The notes under the pieces were generated by a model. The model did not search any database. It was given only the letters and a program-made list of their open reading frames with translations, and was not told where the DNA came from. Shown here piece by piece: positions 52,980 through 54,859 of a stretch of DNA of 64,000 bases; positions within the stretch are counted from its first letter, which is position 1; each line of letters opens with the position of its first letter. The position numbers and the translations under genes were made by a program. The DNA comes from Sebastes aleutianus (lineage: Eukaryota > Chordata > Actinopteri > Perciformes > Sebastidae). Location of the stretch: assembly GCA_916700875.1 (NCBI GenBank), contig CAKAKS010000072.1, forward strand, positions 37,142,114-37,206,113, given 5' to 3'.

Positions 52980-54033
52980 CAATCGTATACCTTATGTTTT
53001 TGTGAACTGTTGAGATGCAGTTCTAAATTGTAATAAATCTTATTAATAAATCTTAATTTCAAAGATATTTAAGAGAGTCATTAAAGTGCATTCTATCAAC
53101 ATTAAGCAAAAATAAAAGTTTATAACTACACTAACTAAGAAAGACATTTCTATTGATAGATTTGTACCACTTGTGGGACAAACAGTGGTGGAAAAATTCC
53201 ACCACTGTTCAGATTGGTAACTTAATGCCGGGTACACACTACACGAGAATCAAGCCCATTTTGGGCCTGATTCTCCTGACAATCGTCAGCAAAGCCCCAA
53301 TTTTTTGACGGTTCTAAAGATTATCTTTCCAGATATTCCTATGGTGTATGTTAAGAGTGTTTTTTACATCCCGCGATCGGCTCGGAAGTCCATCTTGGCT
53401 GCACCAATTATAAATCGCAGATCATCGATCAAATATCCTGTTGTGTGTGGGGAATCCTGAGGACAGCCCATGACGCAGTCACGTGGGAAAGAATGATAGC
53501 CAATTGAGAACCATGACAGCCAGGACAACAACTGCCGTCATGGCGGCCGCGGCTAATGCATGAGCTCATGCATGAGCTCATGCAAAATACGAAGCATAAA
53601 GTAGTTGTAAGATGGACCTCAGAAATGGAGGACCAAATTGTTGATTTGTGGCAACAACACAAGTGTTTATTTAACGTGTCTCAATGACTTCATCCGTTAT
53701 TTTTCTTTGTGGATTTTCAGTACAAAGTAGTGCAAAAACTAACATTGCTAATTCTTCCTGTTTGTTTACACTAAAGTCACCTTTGATCGCAAGAGATTTT
53801 GCGAGATTTTTGTTGTTATTTTTTTAGTGGGGACCCTTGTTGATCATGAATGGACTCCGTTAGTGTGTGGAGTCCTGAACTTAAATTGACAGTTGAGATG
53901 TTTTGACATTAAGTTGTATGTATCAGACGCGAGGATGCAGATCTTCATGGTTTAACTCTGTGTTTGTTCCTCAGGTCCTATGGGTGGTGTGGGGATGGGG
54001 ATGGGAGTGGAGGGACAGTGGCACTACATGTAG
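2755..54033 (+). CDS. meis1: meis1-type TALE homeobox transcription factor (12 coding exons)
   Basis: Joining 2755-2766, 6091-6329, 8512-8653, 11064-11114, 11223-11273, 12108-12254, 17257-17368, 27566-27711, 40605-40681, 49506-49564, 52818-52907 and 53975-54033 gives 1185 nt, 394 residues plus TAG; human MEIS1 isoform a has 390. Every junction is GT-AG and keeps frame. The protein has the MAQR start, a Meis/PKNOX N-terminal domain (about 110-195) that binds PBX, a TALE homeodomain (about 277-338) with the PYP loop (302-304) and WFINARRR (326-333), and the WHYM end. MEIS proteins are nuclear cofactors of PBX and HOX that recognise TGACAG. Segments such as HTSHSGDNSSEQ and KSDSED favour Meis1 over Meis2 or Meis3, though SERPLF and RDG are Meis3-like. 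A diverged teleost duplicate (meis1a) is likely but unproven. Confidence 0.93.
2999..3135. repeat. Dispersed repeat fragment in intron 1
   Basis: This block contains 'agcacaaagtgctttccaagg' type sequence and AAAAAACAATAGAATGGG, shared with about 1719. It looks like a truncated teleost interspersed repeat. The rest of intron 1 (3136-4940) is AT-rich with no recognised element, apart from a more GC-rich patch near 3845-3915. Confidence 0.4.
4944..5118. mobile_element. Short terminal-inverted-repeat element, candidate
   Basis: The left end reads ACAGGGGGTTGAACAATA and the right end is close to its reverse complement (TATTTTGTCCACCCCCTA). The ~175-bp body is AT-rich and non-coding, as expected of a MITE. 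A related end (GGGGTGGACA.AATAA.AGG) occurs twice just downstream at 5264 and 5601. Confidence 0.4.
5252..5628. repeat. Pair of ~40-bp direct repeats flanking 300 bp
   Basis: Positions 5252-5291 and 5589-5628 share AAATAAAC followed by GGGGTGGACA, then AATAA.AGGAACACCTG, in the same orientation. They match the end of the small element at 4944-5118. They may be ends of two tandem non-autonomous transposons or a duplication within one. Confidence 0.5.
6091..6329 (+). CDS. meis1: meis1 exon 2 (residues 5-83), N-terminal region
   Basis: The acceptor TGTGTTCCAG and donor GTATGA bound 239 nt. It begins YEDLAHYG and ends KRDKDAIYG, both MEIS-specific; the last glycine codon is split with exon 3. 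Between these ends the usual MEIS1 spacer is replaced by seven His (6148-6168), four Ala (6169-6180) and a second run of seven Ala (6205-6225). This part is variable between paralogs and lies before the PBX-binding domain. The open frame continues upstream into the intron, but only the part after the acceptor matches MEIS. Confidence 0.93.
6597..6890. repeat. Dispersed AAGTAAAAGTAC-type teleost repeat, copy in intron 2
   Basis: The sequence GTGGAAGAAGTA followed by several AAGTAAAAGT blocks and a TACTCATTATGCAG-like segment recurs at 11490-11940, 17418-17640, 56339-56408 and 56690-56808. The family is abundant in fish genomes; I do not assign it a class. It is non-coding. Confidence 0.6.
6935..7150. 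repeat. Dispersed repeat with internal ~30-bp duplication
   Basis: AATGTGCTTTATATAAAAAA and AATGTGCTTTACATAAAAAA lie about 30 bp apart inside a block beginning near GCAGCTTTATTTATG. It resembles a common teleost interspersed repeat and carries no open frame. Confidence 0.4.
7278..7953 (+). mobile_element. Non-autonomous hAT-like element, copy 1 (intron 2)
   Basis: This 676-bp element begins TAGGGCT and ends TTGACAGCCCTA. It is flanked by a decayed 8-bp duplication (TTCTGGGT at 7270-7277, TTCTGTTT at 7954-7961). It matches, in inverse orientation, the copy at 10019-10706 over its whole length, and truncated copies at 31500-31848 and 50425-50909. Eight-base duplications and T/CAGGG-type ends are hAT hallmarks. 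There is no transposase frame. Confidence 0.82.
8512..8653 (+). CDS. meis1: meis1 exon 3 (residues 84-131), start of PBX-binding domain
   Basis: The acceptor CTCTATTTCAG and donor GTACAG bound 142 nt encoding HPLFPLLALIFEKCELATC and then TPRESGVAGGDVCSSDSFN. This is nearly identical to the MEIS1/2 segment containing the first PBX-interaction helix. The exon is entered in phase 2 and leaves in phase 0; skipping it would shift the frame. It lies between two inverted copies of a hAT-like element. Confidence 0.97.
8715..9085. repeat. Possible dispersed GGGCCC-rich repeat remnant
   Basis: Two blocks (8719-8790 and 9055-9085) carry GGCCGGATTAATCC-like and GGGCCCC strings similar to 10985-11010 and 29750-29800. 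They look like decayed pieces of a common fish repeat. Confidence is low because the copies are short. Confidence 0.3.
9200..9850. repeat. Two adjoining teleost interspersed repeats
   Basis: The first part (9220-9440) shares AATTTGGCACAAA.GTCCA.TTGGACT and GTCCCATTCTC-like strings with 12330-12480, so it is a dispersed family. The second part (9455-9850) has the look of a non-autonomous element ending in CTACTGAAGCTTTAA. Neither holds a usable frame. Confidence 0.5.
10019..10706 (-). mobile_element. Non-autonomous hAT-like element, copy 2, intact ends and TSD (intron 3)
   Basis: This 688-bp element runs from TAGGGCAGTCAA to TTGACAGCCCTA, a 12-bp terminal inverted repeat with one mismatch. 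Perfect 8-bp target duplications ATTATAAT flank it (10011-10018 and 10707-10714). Its body is the reverse complement of copy 1 at 7278-7953. The eight-base duplication and end sequence support the hAT superfamily. It encodes nothing, so it moved by a transposase supplied elsewhere. Confidence 0.9.
11064..11114 (+). CDS. meis1: meis1 exon 4 (residues 132-148)
   Basis: The acceptor TGTGTCTAG and donor GTGAGT bound 51 nt encoding LRSERPLFSSNPELDNL. MEIS1 has IRAEKPLFSSNPELDNL; the SERPLF form is also seen in MEIS3. The exon is phase 0 at both ends and only 108 bp from exon 5, the shortest intron of the gene. Confidence 0.96.
11223..11273 (+). CDS. meis1: meis1 exon 5 (residues 149-165)
   Basis: Between TTTTCAG and donor GTCAGA, 51 nt encode MVQSIQVLRFHLLELEK. 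This is the helix of the second PBX-interaction segment, with a Ser where other MEIS proteins have Ala. The exon is symmetric (phase 0/0), so exons 4 and 5 could each be skipped without a frameshift. Confidence 0.96.
11490..11940. repeat. Dispersed AAGTAAAAGTAC-type repeat, copy in intron 5
   Basis: It starts GTGGTGAAAGAAGTGCTCAG, contains CAAGTAAAAGTCCTGCATTC, and ends with ACTTGAGTAAATGTACTTTG and TACATTCTACCACT. The same modules occur at 6597, 17418 and 56339. It fills about half of intron 5 (11274-12107). Confidence 0.7.
12108..12254 (+). CDS. meis1: meis1 exon 6 (residues 166-214), end of PBX-binding domain
   Basis: The acceptor TTATTTCCAG and donor GTGAGC bound 147 nt. The first half, VHELCDNFCHRYISCLKGK then MPIDLVIDDRDG, is almost invariant in MEIS proteins and closes the Meis/PKNOX domain. 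The rest (KSDSED, then a diverged Asn/Ser-rich tail) is the acidic linker, closest to Meis1. Phase 0 at both ends. Confidence 0.97.
12297..12590. repeat. Dispersed repeat fragment related to 9220-9440
   Basis: AATTTGGCACAAACGTCCA, TTGGACT and TCAAAGGCCAAGGTCA match the repeat in intron 3. The following part (12480-12590) is a mixed remnant. It lies directly downstream of exon 6 and does not affect the donor. Confidence 0.45.
12595..12907 (-). mobile_element. Repeat family T, half copy (intron 6)
   Basis: From CAGCTGTCAATCATGA to GTCCAACTTTATATACTAAGG it is collinear with the right 310 bp of the full element at 41205-41699. It includes the shared GGAGGGGGCGGGATTTATGA and GGGGAGCTGTCATGTCGTCC. 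It carries a PBX-MEIS decamer at 12600-12609. Orientation is nominal, because the element has inverted ends. Confidence 0.8.
12908..13330 (-). mobile_element. LINE ORF2 remnant, region before the RT
   Basis: Read on the minus strand, the segment encodes pieces such as MEEAPISQRSLR and, in other frames, a stretch ending GVDEIQPEMLK, which is typical of the start of non-LTR reverse transcriptases. Frameshifts and stops break it. It is the 3' part of the same minus-strand LINE whose endonuclease pieces lie at 13677-13788 and 15223-15500. Confidence 0.7.
13677..13788 (-). mobile_element. LINE endonuclease remnant with GDFNA motif
   Basis: The minus strand encodes VLESLGGVLERIP then VLPGDFNA. GDFNA is a signature of the AP-like endonuclease of non-LTR retrotransposons. 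On its upstream (higher-coordinate) side the frame runs straight into the inverted end of the element at 13789-15222, which interrupts it. Confidence 0.8.
13789..15222. mobile_element. 1.43-kb long-inverted-repeat element inserted in the LINE
   Basis: The left end CCACCAAAATTAGCGCAT and the right end ATGCGCTAATTTTGGTGG are exact reverse complements. Complementarity continues inwards with gaps: segments near 13970-14160 (AAAGACGGTTTTGATGAG, TCTGTCGAGTTTGAATGAAG) recur inverted at 14850-15060. A second, direct copy of part of this module lies at 14215-14345. No transposase frame was seen, so it is a fold-back type non-autonomous element. Confidence 0.8.
15223..15500 (-). mobile_element. LINE ORF2 remnant, endonuclease N-terminus
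   Basis: On the minus strand the segment encodes LGTWNVTSLAGKEPELVREV, typical of the first strand of a LINE AP endonuclease, then decays through stops to an EFFPEN-like piece. It joins logically to the GDFNA piece at 13677-13788 once the inserted element is removed. Confidence 0.75.
15725..15742. repeat. (AC)n microsatellite, short
   Basis: About nine AC units lie in intron 6. A pyrimidine-rich stretch ending in CCCAG follows at 15750-15780, but no MEIS exon begins there. Confidence 0.9.
16132..16640. repeat. Repeat family U (CATAGACTGTATA start), copy in intron 6
   Basis: The start CATAGACTGTATAAGA is shared with 24436 and 34489, followed by a CCATTGG/CCATGG segment and a GCCATCTTG or GTCATCTTG segment. 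Two exact PBX-MEIS decamers lie at or next to it (16078-16087 and 16391-16400). It is non-coding and diverged between copies. Confidence 0.6.
17257..17368 (+). CDS. meis1: meis1 exon 7 (residues 215-251), inter-domain linker
   Basis: The acceptor CCTCCCTGCAG and donor GTGAGG bound 112 nt encoding SWSRDHDDAASIRSAGTPG then PSSGGHTSHSGDNSSEQ. The HTSHSGDNSSEQ block is the Meis1 version (Meis2 has HASQSGD, Meis3 LASQSGD) and is the best paralog marker in the protein. It ends in phase 1. Confidence 0.96.
17418..18110. repeat. AAGTAAAAGTAC-type repeat with internal unique DNA
   Basis: It begins CAGTGGTGGAAGAAGTATTC 50 bp after exon 7 and ends with TAAGTAC and GTGAGTAAATGT near 18105. The middle (17640-17980) is partly recognisable family sequence (GATGTAGTGG..AGTA). 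It is related to 11490-11940. Confidence 0.6.
18284..18319. repeat. (AC)18 microsatellite in intron 7
   Basis: A perfect AC run of about 36 nt. Open frames across it in both directions are repeat artefacts. Confidence 0.97.
19670..19915. repeat. 'Gattag' repeat (GGGCTGAAATGACTAG), copy in intron 7
   Basis: It starts TTAGGGCTGAAATGACTAGT and contains TTGTCATTTCACTATTTTTT. Related modules lie at 60826-61120 and 61400-61705. From 18650 to 19670 I see only AT-rich intron. Confidence 0.5.
20495..20780. repeat. Dispersed repeat (GAAATTTTGTACAGACATTCA type)
   Basis: Two tandem half-diverged modules: TCTCAACAAGTTCTTGACAG..TTTGTACAGACATTCATG and GTCTTGATAACTGTTGGAAG..TTTGTCCAGATATTCATG. A reversed relative is at 52510-52635 (CATCAAAGTCATC..TTGAGATATCTAAA). 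It is common in fish and non-coding. Confidence 0.6.
21835..22450. mobile_element. Candidate non-autonomous element (TTAGCCTAGCTTAGCATAAA)
   Basis: The left part contains GCCTAGCTTAGCATAAAAGC and the right part carries the inverse module TTTTTATGCTAAGCTACT near 22386. Both are flanked by similar AATATCA strings (21826 and 22457). The inverted ends and non-coding body suggest a MITE of a family common in fish. Confidence 0.5.
23488..23757 (+). pseudogene. Tc1-like transposase 3' fragment
   Basis: Translated in shifting frames, the segment gives ..EELDLNPIQHIWDELEHRL-like text, matching the C-terminal third of Tc1/mariner transposases around the SPDLNPIEHLWDELER block. It ends CCACATACTTTTGGCC, a typical terminal sequence of fish Tc1-like elements. 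Frameshifts and an internal deletion make it non-functional. The 5' part of the element is absent. Confidence 0.8.
24427..24845. repeat. Repeat family U, copy in intron 7
   Basis: It contains ACTGTATAAAATATGGACGT, then AGAGCTGTTGTGAAGCTCAA, also present at 34495-34565. It ends GGAGATTGACTCCA just before the SINE at 24849. Confidence 0.7.
24849..25173 (+). mobile_element. tRNA-derived SINE with L2-type tail
   Basis: The head has pol III-like boxes: GTGGCTCAGAGGGCAGAG (A box region, near 24858) and GGTGGTTAGATCCCC (B box region, near 24903). The 3' part (GTAAAGCACTTTGAGTGG.. and AAAAGCGCTAAATAAA, ending CATTTACCATTT) resembles the tails that fish SINEs share with L2-clade LINEs. These features indicate a full-length, somewhat diverged SINE. 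Confidence 0.82.
25555..25708 (-). mobile_element. tRNA-derived SINE, reverse orientation
   Basis: On the minus strand the head reads GGTATCTCACCTGGTAGAGC (A box) and CCAAGGTTCAAATCTC (B box). The plus-strand left end is an A-rich AAAGATTATTTTTAGGGC tail region. It is a different SINE from 24849-25173. I reject it as a true tRNA gene because the head does not fold to a cloverleaf with a plausible anticodon arm. Confidence 0.7.
26390..26720. promoter_or_regulatory. Candidate conserved non-coding element, intron 7
   Basis: This is a unique, repeat-free block with CCTAATGAGGCTGAGAG, TTTATGGAGTTACGCATC and a GC-rich second half, 0.9-1.2 kb before exon 8. Meis genes in vertebrates are known for many conserved intronic enhancers. 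The call rests on sequence texture only. Confidence 0.25.
27268..27485. mobile_element. TTAAAGGGGTCATATCATGA-type MITE, partial
   Basis: It starts TTTAAAGGGGTCATATCATG, the end sequence of a common fish non-autonomous element. The opposite end is missing. It ends about 80 bp before the exon 8 acceptor. Confidence 0.5.
27566..27711 (+). CDS. meis1: meis1 exon 8 (residues 252-300), acidic linker and homeodomain helix 1
   Basis: The acceptor TGTTGATCAG and donor GTAAGT bound 146 nt. It encodes GDCLDNGMASPSTGDDDDPD, the basic RDKLHNKKRG and then IFPKVATNILRAWLFQHLT, the first part of the TALE homeodomain. Compared with MEIS1 it has Cys254, Gly258-Met259, LHN for the KRH-type basic linker and Leu291 for Met. 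The acidic DDDD run and the GIFPKVATN block are conserved. Confidence 0.97.
27850..27945 (-). mobile_element. L2-like LINE endonuclease fragment, downstream half
   Basis: On the minus strand it continues the frame of 28347-28680: LAGCTFHRLDRSKDWYSKSQ, then GGRTLYL, like the GF.LHRADR....KSRGGGVCLYV part of L2-clade endonucleases. It is separated from the other half by the hAT-like element at 27946-28346. Confidence 0.8.
27946..28346. mobile_element. hAT-like MITE with perfect 8-bp TSD, nested in a LINE
   Basis: This 401-bp element starts TAGTGATGGCGAG and ends ACCTCACTA. It is flanked on both sides by the identical octamer CTGCACAG (27938-27945 and 28347-28354). Removing it and one octamer joins the two LINE halves in one reading frame, which proves the boundaries. 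Short TAGTGA inverted ends and an 8-bp duplication fit hAT. It has no coding capacity. Confidence 0.92.
28347..28690 (-). mobile_element. L2-like LINE endonuclease fragment, upstream half
   Basis: The minus strand has about 110 open codons: a basic RKR-rich stretch, then GLLARLKKHPHKPPLPSIFL, SNARSIVHKVDELEL and LITETWLHPLIPDAAVQ. TETWL is the endonuclease motif of non-LTR retrotransposons, and the PPLPS..L.N.RS...K.DEL layout is typical of the L2/CR1 group. The open frame suggests a fairly young copy. It lies 600 bp after exon 8, antisense to the gene. Confidence 0.85.
29745..30325. repeat. 21-bp minisatellite (TGTCTCTTTGTAGTTGTTTTG)n within a repeat
   Basis: From about 30020 to 30322 a 21-bp unit repeats about 14 times with few changes; degenerate 15-21-bp copies extend back to about 29860. 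The leading block (GGGCGGATTATGAGACAATG) resembles a fish interspersed repeat that often carries this minisatellite. Because the unit is a multiple of three and lacks stops, long frames with a seven-residue period appear on both strands; they are not genes. The + strand is G/T-rich and very poor in A and C. Confidence 0.9.
30839..30871. repeat. (GAGG)n purine tract
   Basis: Roughly eight GGGA units follow a unique GC-rich block (30540-30830) that includes CATGGAGAGGCTAAATCGG. No exon or known motif was recognised in that block. Confidence 0.85.
31500..31848 (+). mobile_element. hAT-like element, truncated copy 3 (intron 8)
   Basis: The segment from GTCAGCACACTGACAGCTG to CGATTGACAG is collinear with the right half of copy 1 (7278-7953), including AAGGTACATTTTGAACAGAT and GATTAATCG. 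The left half and the final CCCTA are lost. Confidence 0.8.
31928..32218. mobile_element. TTAGTCGATTAGTCGACTAATCGG element
   Basis: It starts AATTAGGGCTGCTCCCTC, followed by TTGATTAGTCGACTAATCGG; an inverted relative (ATGGATTAGTCGACAAAAG) lies near 32160. It resembles a fish non-autonomous hAT-type element. No target duplication was identified. Confidence 0.5.
32534..32735. repeat. (TG)n and (AC)n microsatellite pair in inverted arrangement
   Basis: A TG run (32534-32592, one CA interruption) and an AC run (32703-32735) are complementary and about 110 bp apart, so the transcript could form a hairpin around GC-rich sequence. Another short TG run lies at 32249-32264. Confidence 0.9.
32780..33620. 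promoter_or_regulatory. Candidate conserved non-coding block, intron 8
   Basis: This 840-bp unique stretch without repeats contains GTTAATGTAATTAGTGTGTA near 32803, TTCATTAAAGAGCTGC and, near 33550, CGTAATCATTGGCGCC. TAAT cores and balanced composition contrast with the repeat-rich surroundings. Long open frames across it (both strands) do not resemble any protein I recognise. Regulatory function is inferred. Confidence 0.3.
33800..34137 (-). mobile_element. Diverged copy of the TTAA element at 57194-57695
   Basis: On the plus strand it contains AGAACATGTTTAAATGC, CTCTGTCTGAAACGCTCTG and ends ATAGGTCCTCTTTAA. These match inverted modules (GAGCGTTTCAGACAGAG, CATGTAAACATGTTCT, GGGACCTTTAA) of 57194-57695. 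Confidence 0.7.
34488..34690. repeat. Repeat family U, copy in intron 8
   Basis: CCATAGACTGTATAAAATAT, GTCTCTGTG and GAGCCGTTGTGAAGCTCAAA match 24436-24510 and, more distantly, 16132. An exact PBX-MEIS decamer lies 45 bp before it (34433-34442). Confidence 0.7.
35320..35700. promoter_or_regulatory. Candidate conserved non-coding block split by (CA)n
   Basis: Unique sequence on both sides of a CA run (35486-35504) includes TCGCCTTTATTGACC and GCCAATCAGACGGCAGATGG. It is repeat-free otherwise. The claim rests on texture only and needs alignment to other fish. Confidence 0.22.
35844..35892. repeat. (AC)24 microsatellite
   Basis: A perfect AC run of about 49 nt in intron 8. Confidence 0.97.
36120..36365 (+). 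mobile_element. Repeat family T, partial inverted copy (intron 8)
   Basis: It is the reverse complement of the middle of 41205-41699: ATGGTTTCTGTCATTTTAGG, TTTTAATTAGTTATTT, GTGATTGACAGCTGTGAGTC and CACTACTGCGCAGACTCTGG. It carries an exact PBX-MEIS decamer at 36223-36232. Confidence 0.82.
36905..37065. mobile_element. Fold-back element (CGGTCATTGTTGTGAAAT)
   Basis: The left arm AATGTACAACGAGCCGGTCA.. and right arm ..TGACCCGCTAGCTGTACATT are inverted, with TTGTTGTGAAAT and ATTTCACAACAA between, so the unit folds into a hairpin with ~50-nt arms. A partial relative lies at 61790-61870. Confidence 0.75.
37290..37985. promoter_or_regulatory. Candidate conserved non-coding block, intron 8
   Basis: Unique, balanced sequence including GGATTATAATTTTATAACG, GACAATTAAAGCTCC and GGCAAATTAGATGCAG. 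No known repeat was recognised here. Open frames across it show no family resemblance. Confidence 0.25.
38150..38680. repeat. Direct duplication of a ~165-bp module
   Basis: ATTGTCATATACTTTACTAC..CTATTTGTACATGACAGGTA..GTGGTTCCTGCATGAGGC.AAATATTTCCATC (38150-38290) recurs at 38450-38655 with changes. Part of it (CTTCCTGCATGAGGCCAAAT) also appears at 47125. It is a dispersed repeat of unknown class. Confidence 0.7.
39700..40140. repeat. TATTTATT-rich low-complexity DNA
   Basis: Very AT-rich sequence with repeated TTATTTATT units. Open frames here are compositional artefacts. Confidence 0.8.
40176..40372. repeat. CA/GA microsatellite cluster
   Basis: Three CA runs (40176-40196, 40215-40241, 40335-40371) and a GA run (40242-40254) surround a 75-bp unique piece, in the last 430 bp of intron 8. 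Confidence 0.92.
40385..40530. promoter_or_regulatory. Candidate conserved enhancer-like element before exon 9
   Basis: Unique block dense in homeodomain cores: CTAATTGGCTCACCATTTC, CCATTAATTATGCTCC, CCTTAATGAGTC and CGCTAATTAGCCGC within 145 bp. Such AT-core clusters in otherwise GC-balanced sequence are typical of conserved enhancers near developmental genes. It lies 75-220 bp upstream of exon 9. Confidence 0.4.
40605..40681 (+). CDS. meis1: meis1 exon 9 (residues 301-325), homeodomain loop and helices 2-3
   Basis: The acceptor CCTTGTGCAG and donor GTGAGT bound 77 nt encoding HPYPSEEQKKQLAQDTG then LTILQVNN plus two bases of Trp. PYP is the three-residue loop extension that defines TALE homeodomains. 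The peptide is identical to MEIS1/2/3. Confidence 0.98.
41205..41699 (+). mobile_element. Repeat family T, full-length copy with inverted ends (intron 9)
   Basis: The left end CATAGGCTGTATATAAAGAT GGACGACG and right end CGTCC ATCTTTAAATACTATGG are inverted repeats of about 28 nt with mismatches. The 495-bp body matches partial copies at 12595-12907 and 36120-36365. It is non-coding. It contains the decamer CTGTCAATCA (PBX-MEIS on the other strand) at 41390-41399. Confidence 0.85.
42518..43295. repeat. ~780-bp polypyrimidine tract
   Basis: The + strand is almost only C and T, with TCTCC/TTCC motifs, for nearly 800 nt (some A/G interruptions near 43090-43240). Long Ser/Leu/Phe/Pro frames on + and Arg/Glu/Gly frames on - are artefacts. 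It sits in intron 9 of a + strand gene, so the nascent RNA would have a very long pyrimidine tract. Confidence 0.95.
43366..43532. repeat. (ATT)n / (ATC)n trinucleotide repeat
   Basis: TTATTATTATC-type repeats run for about 165 nt, starting 70 bp after the polypyrimidine tract. Confidence 0.95.
43724..43769. repeat. G-rich tract with 16 consecutive G
   Basis: GGAGGGGTGAGAGGGGGG precedes TGGTGGGGA and a run of 16 G (43754-43769). Several G-quadruplex registers are possible on the coding strand. Confidence 0.9.
43928..43962. repeat. (CCT)n trinucleotide repeat
   Basis: About eleven CCT units with one interruption. It belongs to the low-complexity cluster of intron 9. Confidence 0.95.
44230..44420. 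repeat. GATACC/GGTATCGG repeat remnant
   Basis: TCCGATACCTGAACTTGCGG, TATCGGCCGATCAG and CTGGTATCGGAATAA form inverted GATACC/GGTATC modules. Similar strings occur at 39050, 23175-23240 and 25305-25400. It is probably a decayed fish MITE. Confidence 0.4.
44824..44999. repeat. 51-bp tandem repeat, 3.5 copies
   Basis: Units start AGAAAGTAGTTTTTGGGTGG, AGGAAGTAATATTTGGC, AGAAAGTAGTATGTTGGC and AGAAAGTGGTATTTGGGTGG, each full unit exactly 51 bp and ending AG/GGAC. Divergence between units suggests an old array. Confidence 0.9.
46340..46450. repeat. LINE-tail-like repeat fragment
   Basis: CTTTATTGCAATTGTCATAT then CTCTGCATTTAACCCATCC and GGAGCAGTGGGC resemble a conserved fish repeat segment often found near LINE 3' ends. 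The assignment is from recognition only. Confidence 0.45.
46581..46778 (+). pseudogene. Myb/SANT-like (trihelix) domain fossil of a transposon
   Basis: A 65-codon open frame ends in TAA at 46776: EWERTDLLDIWAEENIQ, then VHKNSDVYKVIRDKLEEKG, then VDQHRVKVKKL. This follows the W..ET..L..IW.E..IQ..L....N..VY..I...L...G....QCR.K.K.L layout of Myb/SANT-like DNA-binding domains encoded by Harbinger-type transposons and related fish proteins. The conserved Cys of QCR is His here. No initiator ATG in good context or second exon was found, so it is most likely a captured fragment in a non-autonomous element. Confidence 0.65.
47229..47275. repeat. (CTC)n tract
   Basis: CTCCTCCTC repeats with two interruptions. 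Frames across it on both strands are artefacts. Confidence 0.9.
48190..48835. repeat. Repeat family V, copy in intron 9
   Basis: From GGATATCTCTTTGTATCACTC to ACCAGTGCATGAAAAATTATG, about 640 bp align with 63335-63965 and, in part, with 62798-63225. Shared landmarks include CCATGTTTTTAGGAAT, AATGATATATGA, AACTGGAAAGTTTG and AAATATGCAAATGAGGCATT. It has no obvious inverted ends and no coding frame. Confidence 0.88.
49506..49564 (+). CDS. meis1: meis1 exon 10 (residues 326-345), recognition helix end
   Basis: The acceptor CTTCTCAG and donor GTGAGT bound 59 nt encoding (W)FINARRRIVQPMIDQSNRA. It holds the DNA-contacting Ile (homeodomain position 50), Asn51 (N329) and the Arg cluster, all intact, so DNA binding should be preserved. 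It ends in phase 1. Confidence 0.98.
50425..50909 (-). mobile_element. hAT-like element, truncated copy 4 (intron 10)
   Basis: From AAAAATATGCTCAAAA to TTAACTTTGACAGCC it matches the left two thirds of the hAT-like family in the orientation of copy 2. It keeps the ATAACGCGTTATTATCGTGTTAAC-like terminal region but lost the other end. Confidence 0.82.
51040..51575. promoter_or_regulatory. Candidate conserved non-coding block, intron 10
   Basis: Repeat-free 535-bp stretch with GACGCTAATCGCTTTGACTG, GGGATTAAAACAAATAGG, GGAGCTAATTTCCCCC and TCACTGATTAATGACCG. Composition and motif density differ clearly from the flanking repeat DNA. It is the strongest enhancer-like block in the 3' half of the gene by eye. 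Confidence 0.35.
52510..52635. repeat. Dispersed repeat fragment related to 20495-20780
   Basis: GGTCATCAAAGTCATCG, CATCCTCTGGGGA and GTTGAGATATCTAAATCTGG are the reverse-complement modules of the intron 7 repeat. It lies 180 bp before exon 11. Confidence 0.55.
52818..52907 (+). CDS. meis1: meis1 exon 11 (residues 346-375)
   Basis: The acceptor CCGTGTCCGCAG and donor GTAAAC bound 90 nt encoding VSHPGPYGPDGQPMGSF then IMDGQTHMGIRPP. MEIS1 has VSQGTPYNPDGQPMGGFVMDGQQHMGIR. The exon is phase 1/1. The exon 10 junction here gives the short form without the FLLDPS-type insert seen in some MEIS2 isoforms. Confidence 0.95.
52912..52977. repeat. (AC)33 microsatellite at the exon 11 donor
   Basis: The AC run starts at intron position +5, directly after GTAA, and has one AG interruption. 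CA-repeat RNA is a known binding site for hnRNP L, which can repress or enhance nearby splice sites. Confidence 0.97.
53227..53895. mobile_element. Harbinger/MADF-associated repeat (intron 11)
   Basis: It starts GCCGGGTACACACTACACG, an end type seen in fish non-autonomous DNA elements; near 53859 is a rough inverse (TTAGTGTGTGGAGTCCTG). Inside, 53610-53687 encodes RWTSEMEDQIVDLWQQHKC and a few more residues to a stop, like the start of a MADF domain, a partner of PIF/Harbinger transposases. It fills most of intron 11. Confidence 0.55.
53975..54033 (+). CDS. meis1: meis1 exon 12, terminal coding part (residues 376-394, stop)
   Basis: The acceptor TTGTTCCTCAG starts an exon encoding GPMGGVGMGMGVEGQWHYM and TAG (54031-54033). 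EGQWHYM is the C-terminus of MEIS1 isoform a. The exon continues 56 nt past the stop to a good donor (CACC|GTGAGT at 54089/54090). So the stop lies just upstream of a final intron. Confidence 0.95.
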
Positions 54034-54089
54034 CACCACCACCAGCACCCTGCAGCCAGAGGACCCGCCCAGTGTCCCGGGAAACCACC
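54034..54089 (+). other. meis1: meis1 exon 12, 3'UTR part
   Basis: Fifty-six nt of GC-rich, CACCACCAC-containing sequence between the stop and the donor GTGAGT. No polyadenylation signal lies within it, which argues that the donor is used and exon 13 follows. Confidence 0.75.
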
Positions 54090-54859
54090 GTGAGTAACAC
54101 CAGTTTAAAGGGCGAGCTCACCCTTATTACAATTTTTTTTTTACAATTTTGTTTGTTTCACATACTTCTTTTGATATCTAGCTGTGCAGATTTTGAAAAG
54201 TCTCGTTTTACAATATCTGTCTTTCAAGTCTCCGACAGTCTCAGCACAATGAACAATCCATTTGATTTTGGTGGCGATCCGGATTCAGGAATTGTTTTAA
54301 GAATTCCGATCAGCCTGAGCATTAAGACCACAGCGTATAACACATGGGCAGTGTAACTGATGACGCGTTGATGATGCATGACCACGCCTTCTTCCTCCTT
54401 CTGAGAGCAGAGAGATACGTGTGTGTGGATGTGTGACGAGACATCGAGGTGTGGGAGCTGCTGGCCGTCCGCGGTGAGAAAAAAAAAAGCGGTAGATGAC
54501 GGGATGAGAGACAATGTAGTGTAACATTATACAGACATAACAAGGCTGCTGAATGAGAGAGGCATCCGCCGATACTTTAAACGGAAACACACCGTGTTAA
54601 TAACAAGCCGACCACCTCACGGTACCGCCAGCTGTGAGCTGTGATCTGTTTTTAAAGTCACGCACCTTGGCGGAGGTCTGCGCTCTCCGAGTGTAATTGT
54701 AGTTTAAGTATAAAAAGCAAAAACAAGTAATTGTTGTCTGTCTCGATGGTTAGAGTGCAGACAGGTACGGCTAGTAGCAAATGCAGCATGACATTTTATG
54801 GTGCAGGTTCACCAAAATGTAAAGAAATATGAAATAAAAACAAACTCCTCCATAGCAGC

